Assembly: GCA_030704615.1 (NCBI GenBank)
Contig: CM060732.1
Location: forward strand, 11,534,001 to 11,598,000
DNA length: 64,000 nt
Direction: 5' to 3'
Origin: Takakia lepidozioides
Taxonomy: Eukaryota > Streptophyta > Takakiopsida > Takakiales > Takakiaceae
The notes under the pieces are model-generated. The model worked only from the letters and a program-made list of their open reading frames with translations, was not told the DNA's origin and did no database searches. This document shows, in pieces, positions 11,145 to 21,925 of the stretch. The translations under genes and the position numbers were made by a program. Numbering within the stretch: position 1 is the first letter of the stretch; every line of letters begins with the position of its first letter.

Positions 11145-13042
11145 GTTGCCATCGCAGCCAGGGCAGTAATGGTGAGTACGAACATGGCACATGACACACA
11201 CTCGCCGCCGTGTGGTGTGAAGGCACTGATGCACAAACGTGCATTCTGAATCCTCCGTGGTGTCAATGTTGTCAGTGCAACAACCCCCTGTCAAACCATA
11301 TGCCACAGCCAGATTGAATTGTAGATGGGTCATGGCCCGACGCCCCCTCCTTCTCTCCATTGCAGAATGCAAGATATACGCATTCACTAGCGTGGTATCC
11401 ATAAAAAAAAAAACAGACGATGCCACCACTTATTTGTGCGTAGCTGCAAGCTGTACGCACCCCTAAGCTGGTCCTGCACATCCACCCCTCGCATGTACGT
11501 TTGGTCTTACACATGTGCAGGTGCGGATGGCACAGACACTCTCTGGTTTCCCACAAAACGGCGTACAGTCACAGGAGAGGAAGGGCTGCAAGCTGGCCTA
11601 GCTGCAGATGACAGTAAGAATACACCCTTCTTATCCCACCACAACACAACAGCCACCTCCCTGGACTCATGCATCCTGTACCATGACTGCCCTTGCTTGG
11701 CAGTCTTGGATTTTTTCATTTTCAGCAAAGAGGGAGGGAGACCCTTTCTGTTCACTCTTACCGTGCCAGTGGCCCAAGTGCCAAGTTTGGCCATGTCATA
11801 TAGAAGCTGGACCCCTGTAAAGTAATTATCAGTCACAATGACATGCCCCAAACCATGCAGCCCGTCGGCCAGCCGGGTGACCACATCATAACCTTCTCCC
11901 TTCCCACTTTTCTGCCTCTCGCCATCTGGCCCTCCTGTATTCTTACCAACATACACTGAAAAGTCGTAGACATATGAAGTCTCCGAGTCAGCCAAGGCCC
12001 ACACCTTGATGCCCCATTTGCATGGTTTCTTAGGCATATACATCCTAATTGGGGAGTACTTCCCCTTGTAACGGATCATCACCTCGTCGACAGTCACCAT
12101 TTTGTTCAGATTCCAGAGACTTTTACACCTATCCACAATCTCCTCACACACCCACCTAAGCTTTCCGAGCTTATCATAATTCCGACTCTTACGATCTGCC
12201 ACCAACGTGGCGTTGTCAACAAGATGCAAACAACGGAGTATGGCCTCATACTTATCTCGAGTCATCACTTTGCGGATGACAGGACAAGCGAAGAATGTCT
12301 CCGAGTGTTGCCAGTAAAATCGTGTTCGGGGCAACTTCTTCATGTCCATGAAGACACAGACTCCAATCCAAGCCCTGAGCTCAGGAACAGTGAGCTCTTT
12401 CCACCGAGGCCCCCCACGAGTGCCCGTACCAAAAGGTTCAGCAGCATAACGATTGGACTCCCTACATATTCGCCCAAGCACTTGTCGCCTCCAAAACAAA
12501 CCAAAAAAGCAAATCGGATGTGAGCCCTTCATCTCAGGCAGGCAAGGACCAGGTTGAGGGCCAAAAAATGCAGCTCTATCACTCACAAAGTCAGAGCCTG
12601 CGTTGGTTTCCCACGTCTTTGCCTTGAACATCTCCACAAAATCGGCCGAGATTTCCTCATCACACTCCATATCAACCACCTCGTTTTCCCAGTCTGCTTC
12701 GTCAGCAGAGTCGCCCATGTACCCATCGTCACCCTCAAAATCCTCGTCCATGTCGGAGGAGGCCTCATCGTGGCCCAAAACAGGATTAGAAGACCCCTCA
12801 CCAAAAGGAACCAGTGCACCAATGTTGGGATGCATGTCCCCCAAAGCAGCCCGACCGACGGCAAGCTTGCTCCCAGCACCCAGAGGCCCGCCAACACATC
12901 CCACAATACCCGAATTCACCACTCCCTTATTTTTTTTCCTCACCACACCTTTGGGATGTGCTGTCACACTTGCAGGAACCGACCTCTTTGCACGAGCCAA
13001 CTCCTTCAGACGCCTGACTGTCGGCATCGGGCCAGACATCAT
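11145..13042 (-). pseudogene. piggyBac transposase (DDE_Tnp_1_7), inactivated
   Basis: The enzyme would cut and paste DNA at TTAA with a DDD catalytic triad. The frame from Met at 13042 has an acidic N-terminal region, then the catalytic core: first Asp in VDEVMIRYKG (about residue 319), second in VTDNYFTG (about 405), third in MRGVD (about 521). Downstream come QLRTNKWWHRLFFF and a cysteine-rich end with CVMC and CPGC. Defects: TAA at 11507-11509 lies in frame just before MRGVD, probably replacing a Lys codon. The T11 tract (plus-strand A11, 11403-11413) is one base short of keeping the frame into MDTTLVNAYIL. The Ty3 insertion removes the last codons. Length and domain order are otherwise typical. 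The motifs are directly visible; loss of function is inferred from the breaks. Confidence 0.9.
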
Positions 13043-13803
13043 CTCTCAAAACAGAATTCACAGCGTCACTGAACCCCTCCTTATCACCTTCCTCTCTTCT
13101 CTCTCTCCAACCAAGAACTAGAGCCACCTGGCGTCTAAACAGAAAGCAAAAATTGTGAGGACAAGGGTGGCGAGGCCAACGATTGGCGAACGGCGGTGGA
13201 GGCAAACTACAGAGGAAGGCAGGAGACAGACACCCCAATATTACCTTGTACTGCTCGGGAGTGCAGTGCTGTTCTTCAAGGCGCCATGACCCGAAAATGA
13301 AGCCCAGAAATACACCCCCTACGAAGCGAATGCGGGCGATCCACGGAAGATCGAGCAAAACATGCACACAAAAGCGCCAAGGAAATGCGAGAGGGGCCAC
13401 GATTTGCAAGCTCCAGGAACCCAGACTCTGTGCGCGCGAAGAGAGAGCTCGTTCCACGCTGCCGCCACCCATCACTGGCCACAGGGTGGCATCCCATGTC
13501 CGCACGGGCGGACATGCCAACCCTGCATACACCCGATCGCCGGCATCGGGCCACCGATGCCCATTTTGCCTGCCACGTGGCTAGGTCAAAGCCCGTGGAG
13601 GGCCAGAAACCATTGGATTTTGGGTACTCATCATCACTTCAAATAATCCTGACGGCGCAGGATTTGTCCAATTAGGGTGCAATAAATTCTGTCCGGCGCA
13701 GAATCTCAAGGGCTACAACTTTTGTTCAAGGCCCATCTTCATCCAGATTCATCCAAGGGGCCCACTGACGGTCGAAATATCCAATCGACCCGAATCAGGT
13801 CGA
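13043..13803. other. piggyBac 5' noncoding region
   Basis: This segment between the transposase start and the right end holds no convincing frame. Parts resemble the remnant at 30085-31186 (for example the CTCCAACC...AGAGC...CTGGCGTCTAAA stretch near 13105 and the CTTCATCC...GGGGCCCAC stretch near 13740), so the two belong to one family. Near the end is CGACCCGAATCAGGTCGA, a subterminal motif also seen in the MITE at 28665. Confidence 0.6.
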
Positions 13804-13822
13804 CTCGTCCAATAGGGGTTAA
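13804..13822 (+). repeat. Right terminal inverted repeat and TTAA of piggyBac
   Basis: It reads CTCGTCCAATAGGGG followed by TTAA (13819-13822), then a second TTAA. Its reverse complement CCCCTATTGGACGAG matches the left end. The same TAGGGGTTAA ending closes the remnant at 31186. Confidence 0.82.
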
Positions 13823-15553
13823 TTAACCCGTGAATGTCTGATGAGTGACATTTGAGGTTGCCTATACCACACCGACTTCCTTGCCTGCAAGGAAGCAGAG
13901 AACTAGATCTGTCTGGGAGAGGTGGGTTTGGGGGCCTGAATTGCTTACCAAAAAACATACAACTGACGAGCCAAAACCAGAGAGGTGGTGAGTATGACCG
14001 ATTCCTTTTCTAACGTTTTACAGGGCTTCCTCCTGCAATGCAAGATTCCTCCTACAGGGTTCTGCCTCTTCTCCTCTTAAGTGATAGGGGGATTAGTACA
14101 CAAGTATCCCCAAATCGTAAACTAGCTGTGAGGGCCCAAGTTTCCAGAATACATATTAAAAACCAGCCTAATACTAAGCACTAGGTGGTCACACCAGACG
14201 CATCCCAGGGCCTCCAGATCTCCTACGAGCTCCATCACACATTAGCGCAAGACTAGCAACTAGATACGCATGTCCACCACATACTGTGCCTTTTGCCGAC
14301 TACCGCTGACACCGAATCATCAAGTTGAATAGTCACACTTGGGAATACCCGGGCCCACACTCTCTCCTTTTTTAAGGTTTCACAGCAACTGGTAGCTTTT
14401 AGCTGGATAGTGCACGCATGGGCCACCCAAGTGCTTCACAGTTGTATCAGTGTATAGGCCCGGATGCGGGTGTGTGAGACTCCAGGAATGGATATTGGAG
14501 GGCCTGTCTGAAAGGAGAGCAGCAGGGAGCGCATGGTGGTGCCGACTACCCACCTGCGCTCTGGGTACTTAACTTAAAGGAGGGAGCAGCAGGGAGGTGG
14601 CTATTGCCCAGAAACGGGAATGGATGGATGACAAACGGAGGGGGTAGGGGTGAGTTGTCGCGTGGACAGGTTCGGAATGATACTAAACTAGAGTATTCCT
14701 CAGCTATATACGGGCCGTGCTCCCTGCGAAGACGTGAGTGGGCGATGGCGCCAGGCTGCAATGGCTTGGAAGGAGAGGATGGCAGCAAGTTGGATTAGAG
14801 AGACGGGCGGCAATGCATGGCAGCAAGCTGGAGTGATGGGATGGCCTGGACAGGATGGCGTAGTTGGACACTGGCGGGGCTGCAAAGGACCGCGGGAGGG
14901 GACGTCTCTGCATTTCTTGGCCGTGGATTGCTAGCGTCCTTGCCTTAGTTTCTTTCTAATCATACGGGCAAGTGGCATGGCTTTGGACACTACAGTCTCC
15001 AAGCAGCTTCATCTATCAGGGTCAAAAAAATAAAATCTAACATCCACGTACTTGAAAACTGTATGCTTGGGAAATTTCTGTGGAAAATTGGATTCCCTTG
15101 TTCTTTGTTTCAGGCGATTGGGTTGATGCTGTACAGAGGAACAGTTCTGGGAAAAGCTGAAGGTCAAATGGAGGAGGTGGGAGAGGTCACTCGGGAGGCA
15201 GGGCCGGGGTGTAAGCTTAGTAGAGCGACTTAGGACAGCCATGGGCTGAAGACAGGGACTTGCTTCCATCACATCTGCGACAGCGTCCGTATAGAGGTGA
15301 TACATGTGTGCGGGCTTGGAGGTATCTACCGCTGCCTGAATGCGCTGGGCCAGCCTGAGCCTGTATAAACTAACAGCAGTGGGGTGCGGATGCTGCAGCT
15401 GCTGCCTCATTACTAACTTAGCCCCGTTGGATGTCCACGAGGGGGCTCGTACGCACCCATTAAAATACAGAAACTGGACAAACCATCACAGTAACAGTAG
15501 TTGTCACAAATAAGGAGGGGAGGGGAGGAAGTTAAAGATTCAAGTGACAAGAG
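13823..15553. other. Intergenic DNA, nothing recognised
   Basis: No domain, inverted repeat or tRNA was recognised over about 1.7 kb. Short open frames around 14546-14913 and 15009-15410 have no recognisable composition or motifs. Confidence 0.5.
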
Positions 15554-17190
15554 ATGCAAAGCACGCAGATTTCCAGGGGAAGAATGCAAGAATTCAAACT
15601 GTCCGGCAGTGGACACGCAGATGATCGATGTATAGCAGGCACGGTCTGGGTATCGGCCAACGTCGACGATAGTACTTCGTCGTCTGTGCGTGCGGAGACT
15701 TCTGCAAGCAGTCTTCAAAGTGCTTGTGAAGACCAGAATGCCGCGGTGAACGAGCAAAGGCCTGGCCACAGTTGTGCGTTTGGAGGCTTGTGTGAGTATT
15801 TGAGCGATAGTGCAACGTTCAATAAGTTTGACATTCGCATCCAAATAGAGAAATGTGGTGCTGTTGAAGCTAATGCGGTTTGCAAAGCTCTTGCAATTGA
15901 AGGGCAGAGTCCTCCAACCACTGCAAGTCAGGCTAGAAGCCTAGCGCAAATTGCTGACGACCCAGAGCTCAAACTGATACTGGAGGACTGGGAAAAGAGG
16001 TTTAATCTGTCGCGTTCCAAGATTGATCGTAAGGAGGCCCTAAGTAACAACGTGAAGAACGAAATATATCAGTTGATCGGCTATTTCATTGTGTTTCAAG
16101 GTGTTGTGCTCACAGCTTTTGCACAGTCGAGCGCACTCCGTTGCCACAACTGGCTTGGCCCCCTTCACACTCTCCCTCTTGGCGTGCATTGCAACCGTCG
16201 GTGGCGTCGTTCTAAAGTTTTTGGATTTCATGAGGTGGAAGGAAGGTGCTGAGAAAGAAGAGGAATATGCCAAGGTGCACTCTCAATCCAATGGTATTCT
16301 GGTGTAGTTAGGTCCTTAGCATCGCAGCTGCTGTCTTTAGCTGGTCCTAATGGTTTGTAGTGGAAAAACATACAAAGTTGATGTTCTTGGCTGCCCAACC
16401 AGCTTTTTGACTTGGAGACCTGGTAGTTAGTCTACAAAGCTATGTAGTGTCAACATATTTGATTCCTAAAGATGAAAGTGTCTAATCCTTGTCGGCCTTT
16501 GAGAGGGGGTTGAGATGCTTGGGAAAGCAACGCGTTGGGTATTGGGATAGTAAGATTTTGGGAGGGATCACGTTGGTGGCCCTCCCTTAGTCCGTCCGTT
16601 GAAATCTTGAGGAATTACAGTTCAATTCATGTATGAAGGTCCCGTTACCATTAGAAGTTGACATGGGGATCCTAGAGATATTTTGTCATAAGGAGGGAAG
16701 GGAAGTCATTTATGATGTTGACAGTACATGAACTTCAAGCTCACACCATCAACTCATCCCTTCCCCTGTGATCGTTGGAGCATATAGAGCATATCCTCTT
16801 AATTTATTGCGTATGATGGCCCGCTCTTTACTCAACCTGACTAGGAAAGCTTTGGTATTGTAGAAAAATCTTGTTGGGCAAATGAATGTTAGATGTGCTT
16901 CTGAGTTTTGTCCAGAATGACTCTCATCACATGCCTAGCATTTTCATAACCAGGAACTATGTATGGACTTCCAAGTGTTGAGCGATCAGATTGACGCATT
17001 GAAGGCTTTCGGAAAGCGATTTGATTTTGTTGAGCATGCAGGTGACAAGAAACCGAAGAAGGATGGACCCCCCCTCAAGACCTACTTTGCTCTTGTGCTT
17101 ACTCTAGTGGGCCTTCTTGCGTTCTCTGCAATCATACTTTTTGAGTCCAATAGAATCTTGTGTCATCCAGGGCCCGGATTAGCGCCCTAG
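15554..17190 (+). pseudogene. Three-helix membrane protein gene of unknown function, with one frameshift
   Basis: Exon 1 runs from about 15554 to 16274: a polar N-terminal region with ILEDWEKRFNLSRSKIDRKE, then helix 1 (YQLIGYFIVFQGVVLTAFA) and, after a C5 tract at 16159-16163, helix 2 (APFTLSLLACIATVGGVVL) in the next frame. The intron is 16275 (GTGCAC) to 16953 (CAG). Exon 2 (16954-17190) reads ELCMDFQVLSDQIDALKAFG and ends with helix 3 (TYFALVLTLVGLLAFSAIIL) near the stop. The two exons join in phase 0. The pattern of helix pair, cytosolic loop and last helix resembles uncharacterised proteins I associate with non-seed plants; this is recall, not a search. The C5 indel may be a real lesion or a sequence error. 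Confidence 0.6.
16381..16700 (+). repeat. Diverged direct repeat, copy 1 (inside the intron)
   Basis: It resembles 17200-17520 over about 320 bases: AACCAGCTTT, GACTTGGAGACC/TTTGAGACCTC, TAGTTAGT..CAAAGCT, GATGAAAGTGT, and GAGATATTTTGTC/GAGATATTATGTT near the end. Copy 2 follows the stop codon of the gene. The arrangement suggests an old partial tandem duplication of the gene's 3' part. Confidence 0.6.
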
Positions 17191-17199
17191 GGACTTTCT

Positions 17200-17520
17200 T
17201 GCGGAACCAGCTTTGAGACCTCATAGTTAGTGTCCAAAGCTGATGTGGTATCCACAACTTTGTTTTCTGGACGATGTGAAGATGGAAGTGTTGCTCTTAA
17301 TCCTCGGGGAGGAAGATATGTTATCGTTGGTCTTGGAGGGGTTTAGATGGATGGCAAAACAAGCTCAGGATGGTGGTCTTCATTTAGTCTATCTATAAAC
17401 TGAAATCTCTCGAGAAATCAGAGTTTAATACATAGGTTCATTTACTAGAAAAATTGAACATGGGGTTTGAGAGATATTATGTTAAGGTTGTGCTTGAAGA
17501 ATTGCAAAGTATAGTCGGAG
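17200..17520 (+). repeat. Diverged direct repeat, copy 2 (3' of the gene)
   Basis: Partner of 16381-16700, lying directly after the stop codon of the membrane-protein gene. It shares blocks such as AACCAGCTTT and TAGTTAGT with the intronic copy in the same order. Confidence 0.6.
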
Positions 17521-18063
17521 GTTATGAGCATAAGAGAGAACCGTGGACCCTGAACACTGCCAGTTCTGTACAGTTCAAATACCCGATGAAATACCCTGAG
17601 CCTATGAGTGAATAGCATCATTAAGGCATAGAACCGACTCGGATATCTTTTAAGTTGACGGAACCTATTATGGTAGCTATGGTTTCGAGGCAATTAGTAG
17701 TTTTTTTTTGGTATCGAAGGGTCTATACTGTATATTAAAGTTGAAACGGCAAGTACTACATTGAACTTGAGAGGTGGCGGCTGTGCTTGTGATGGCTACT
17801 TCATTTGAAACGTCACATTGAACTTGAGAGCAGGGTGGCGGCCGCGCTTGTGTTGTGATGCGCTTGTGTTGTGACAGCTACTTGCATTCATGTGGAGATT
17901 TGCTATCGCCTTTGCATTGATGCCGATCATCTTTCTTCCTCCTAATATATTTGCTCTCCTTCTTCCACATTGTCAACATTTCAAACAGTTATCTTGTTCA
18001 TGCACATTGTGAGTAGGGCTATAGTTCAAGTTCAGGTCAGGCTATACAGGAACGAGTTTCTAT
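17521..18063. other. Intergenic DNA with a small local duplication
   Basis: No gene seen. Two neighbouring segments repeat TTGAACTTGAGAG...GTGGCGGC...GCTTGTG with TTGTGATG (about 17760-17870). Confidence 0.45.
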
Positions 18064-20893
18064 TGTCTGCACCGTTTGTCTGCACCGCCTCGCGAAAGTA
18101 TAGGATCGTCTAGCTTTAGTGAGCAAATTGTCAGTGAGATTGAGCTTGAGAGACATGGAGATGTTGTTGCACCATCTGAGGGTATCAATATTGCAGAGGT
18201 GTTTTACAAGTCCAACTTAGTTTTCATGCCCAAGCACGTTTCTGGAAACCTTATGCGCGCTCTTCCCTTTGCTGGTCATTCTTCACAGTCAATGATGGCG
18301 GAGCCATTGACGTTGACAAACCGCAAGTGATGAGGTGTATAATCTGTCATGGTGCATATGTGAGTTCAGATCTTTTAGCTCTTCGCACTTGTAGTAGAAA
18401 AGACTTGATTACTTACTTCAAGTCCAATGGTATTAGTGCCATGAGAAAACATGTTGAAACTGAGCACTCACACTTAGGTAGTAGATACGATGAAGATGTG
18501 AGCAGCAGGGCAAAGGATATTTTGGAATGACAACTTGCAAAGAAGCGCCCAAAAGTCACACCTGGTACAATCTCCAAGTTCTTTTCTTCAATAGACCTTT
18601 TCAAAAATGATGCACCCACACAGAAGTCTTTCCTTCAGAATCTTCTTCTGTTTGTGATTAAACAATACTTGCCATTGAGGACAGTATAATCAGTGTGGCT
18701 GCAAAGGTTGGCATTGGGCTTGTGTCCAAGCGTTGTGTTTCCAAGCTGATCAGTGTTTACAAAAAAAATCTTGTCTGGTCTGGTTGACAAAACTAGAGAG
18801 AAGTATGTCATTCCAGTATTGCCGTCGTGTATCACAACAACAGCCACCTTCGACTTATGGATGTCCAAAGGTGCGCATGATATTTTCACTATTGTCGTTA
18901 ATTTTCTATCCTCTGAATGGGAACCTAGGCATGTGACAATTGTTTATTTGAAGTAAATCACACTCCTGGACAAGCCATGGCGATGCAGCTGCAAAATCTG
19001 CACATTAAGAAATTGCTTCGCACATGCCATGTCTAAGGTTTGTCAGTATGCAAGCACCGATGAGAAAGTCTGTCGACGGTTCTCCCATCAAAGCTACTCA
19101 AAGTGACATACAAAAATGTATCACCTGGCCTAAGAAATCCGGAAAAGACCTACAAGCATGGGATGCTGCTTGTATCACTAAAGGACTCCGTCCAAGAAAG
19201 CTCAACACTCCTATGAAAACCAGGTAATCAATTGTTTCATAGAATTTCGAAAATTTCTAGATTGCATCATTTTTGTGTTGATGGGGCTAAATAATTCAAA
19301 TGTGGCTTTGTGTTAACTTATGTATGTAAATGTGATTGTGCATTTGAGTTGTATTAATTTCTAATTGGTGTCAACATTCTTGTGGGATGCTTAGATTTGC
19401 AAGCCGTATTTTATTTCAAGATGCTCTTCGGTTTCGAGCAGCCATCAATCACTGCTACAGCCATGCAGACAATTATAATCACAAATTGTGTCCTCAACCA
19501 AAGTAAATGACACTGATTATTATCAGATGTTTTGCATTCAGCCATAGCCTTGGTTGTTAAATATCAGAGTGACATTGATGCAAGAATTGTAGAGGACAAC
19601 TTGGGTATGTGGAAGGAAGCTACGCCACGAGCCTGCTCACGTGAGCCTATGAGCCCAGGCACTTAGTCGGAGCTTGGACGTCACGCTTAGTGGTCATGAG
19701 CGCAGAATTAGAAAGAGGGCATATACCCAAGGATAAAGGCAGACCTATTCCCGTGAGAATACCAGCAGTGTCATTTGAAAAATTGGATTCGTATTGGTGC
19801 ATTCATTATGTGTTTATAAATCAGGTGTGATGACTTATGTGGGCGTTAATGATCACATAATTCGTAACCTCACAAAGCTATGTTATGTTATGATTTGTTT
19901 TTATTTTTTTCCGAAATAATTTGAAATTTTTGTTTTTTTATTGGAGAACTTGCGGGAGGTCCACGAATTATGTGGGCGTCCGATCAACACCCACATAACT
20001 TCTCACATTTTCTATCAAAATTTTATTTTTTGAAAATATTGGTTTTTTTTTTTTTTTTTTTTTTTTTTTTCCCGGGTCATTGGAGGACTTGCGGGAGGTC
20101 CACGAATTATGTGGGCGTCAACATGTACATAAATTCTCAATTTTTTTTAATTATTATTATTATTTTGATGTCATCGGAGGACTCGCGGGAGGTCCATGAA
20201 TTATGTGGGCGTCAACACCCACATAAGAGGCAATGAAAGCAAAACAATCTGAGGACATCTGAAATAAATAGGACACCATGTGCAGTATCTCGTTGTTCGA
20301 CAGTGTAAACTCATCGTAGCTAAGAGTCTAAAGTTGAACTTACGATGGCACAAACTTGGGTTTTGTCAGCAAAATTGGTTTTCTCCCTTTCAAGCTCTTG
20401 TCCAAAATTGAACTCACATGAGCACAAACTTGGGTTTTGTCAGCGAAATTGGTTTTTGTTATTACATTTTTTTTTCGCTTGACAAGCTGTTGTGGCCGAG
20501 GCTATCATGCAATCATGGGATAAGTATTGGCAAGCATGGAAATGCACGGAAATAGGTGAAATATCTGCGGTTATGGCCCCCCCTTCCCCGGCTCGGCTCA
20601 CGTGAGCCTAGGATCTTGAGCCTGGCCAATTTATAGGCTCACGTGAGCTCGTGAGCAGGCTCACGAATTAGCATTCCTCGGGTATGTCGCAGCTAAACGA
20701 GTTTGACAAGGAGCTCGAAGACTTCAGGATCAACATGCAGAAAGAAGTGATTGGTGTCTTGACTCATTTTTTGTCATTCATGCACAAATTTGACAAAGGA
20801 TACGTAGTGGACCCGATTTTCAACCAATCAAAGAGCTTAGTTGTTTGTCCGGTCACTAGTCTGGAACAGTCCTTGTACCTACTTAATTTGTGA
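18064..20893 (+). pseudogene. Decayed hAT transposase, split by a MITE
   Basis: Fragments in changing frames: a zinc-binding region MRCIICHGAYVSSD with a following SNGISAMRKHVETEH, then RPKVTPGTISKFFSS, a segment matching SFDLWMSRGG of the hAT at 22-24 kb but broken (THLRLMDVQR), KTPMKTR followed by an intron (about 19226-19393) and FASRILFQDALRFRAAI. The frame IVEDNLGM stops at a MITE (19611-20679) and resumes after it with SQLNEFDKELEDFR. The order and motifs follow the minus-strand hAT transposase at 21926-24228, so both belong to one hAT group. I could not find its terminal repeats. Confidence 0.78.
19611..20679. mobile_element. 1.07-kb hAT-type MITE
   Basis: It is flanked by the 8-bp duplication GGGTATGT (19603-19610 and 20680-20687). 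The ends share an imperfect inverted repeat containing GAGCCTGCTCACG. Inside are three copies of GACTTGCGGGAGGTCCACG with ATTATGTGGGCGTC (about 19948, 20087, 20180), a T29 tract at about 20042, and two ~72-bp tandem repeats with CACAAACTTGGGTTTTGTC (about 20350 and 20421). No protein is encoded. Removing it and one duplication restores the host hAT frame. Confidence 0.85.
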
Positions 20894-21925
20894 GATGGAT
20901 GCACCTGAATTTTTTATGGTGTCTTCAGCCTTCTCACATGCACATGGTCTGTCTCGACCGCTTTTACTACTCTCCCATCCCGCTGATATGGGCAAAACCT
21001 GAGGTATAGGGGCCCATACTTCCTGATTTTGATCATGCGTATATACATATATGCATTACCTTCTCCCTTTCTGGCTCCTTTGCAAAGGACATGGTTTCTT
21101 TAAGCTGAACCCTTCGATTCCATATTCCATTCCCTCTGCAGTTGAAATTTAAGGAGGCTTGGACAAACTCAGATAATGAGTTTGTCTCCTCCAGTGTTGG
21201 GCGGTTCTTGCCTTTGTGAAGGAACCTTCGGTTCCGGTTCCACAAATTTTTGAAGAGGGGGTTCCGGATCCGGATCCGGTTATTTTTTATTAAGGCGGTT
21301 CCGGTCCGGTTCAGGTTCTGACTTTTTAACATGGGGGCGGTTCCGGTTACCGGTTAGTTGCTGGAAAAAAAACACCGGTTCCCGGTTAGGTTCCGGTTCT
21401 TTTTTTTAAATATATTAATTTCTTTTGATTTTTTATTCTTCTGGAAAATTAGATGAACTGATCTGATTGGTCATACTGAGAATTTTCAACTAAAACCAAG
21501 GAATTTATTAGTAAAACAGAAGTAAATAAACTTATATGTTTTTTGTGATTGTCTTTTATGGTATATATAACTAGTTATATACGCATGGTCTCCATTAAAA
21601 ACGGAAAACCAGAGATTTTATAAGTTGTCGTACGGTGTAGCAAAGAACAACTAAAACAAACTAACTACATAAGGATCTTAATTCAAAATACAAAAACAAA
21701 TTAAACATGTGTAATTCTATGGTTACCTTTTATGGTGCAGCAAAAGCACAACTAAAAAAAACTACATAAATTTGTGTTTTTTGGATGATGCTTTGTCAAT
21801 ATAGCATACAACAAACTAAGTACACGGGATGTCACTGAAATTTTCAATAAAAATGACAAATAAACAAACTCCAATCAAAGGAGTATAGTGTAATATGTTG
21901 AACAATAATTTGTCTCTAAGACAAA

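Larger units (their letters stand above)
156..13818 (-). mobile_element. piggyBac-superfamily DNA transposon, interrupted by a Ty3 element
   Basis: Both ends abut TTAA (152-155 and 13819-13822), the obligatory piggyBac target. The first 15 bases of the left end (TCCCTAATGGACGAG) match the reverse complement of the right end (CCCCTATTGGACGAG) at 13 of 15 positions. The single transposase gene lies on the minus strand between them. Without the nested Ty3 the element is about 4.1 kb, a normal size for an autonomous piggyBac. The Ty3 insertion falls inside the transposase C-terminal cysteine-rich domain, so it is younger than the piggyBac. An in-frame stop and a homopolymer frameshift show the piggyBac copy is dead. 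piggyBac is uncommon in vascular plants, which makes a copy with both ends notable. Confidence 0.88.

Noticed and set aside
14546-15410. Short frames between piggyBac and the membrane-protein gene
   Set aside because: No motif, no consistent frame, no splice pattern.
20042-20070. T29 tract as a SINE or processed-pseudogene tail
   Set aside because: It lies inside a MITE bounded by inverted repeats and an 8-bp duplication, with no Pol III promoter seen.
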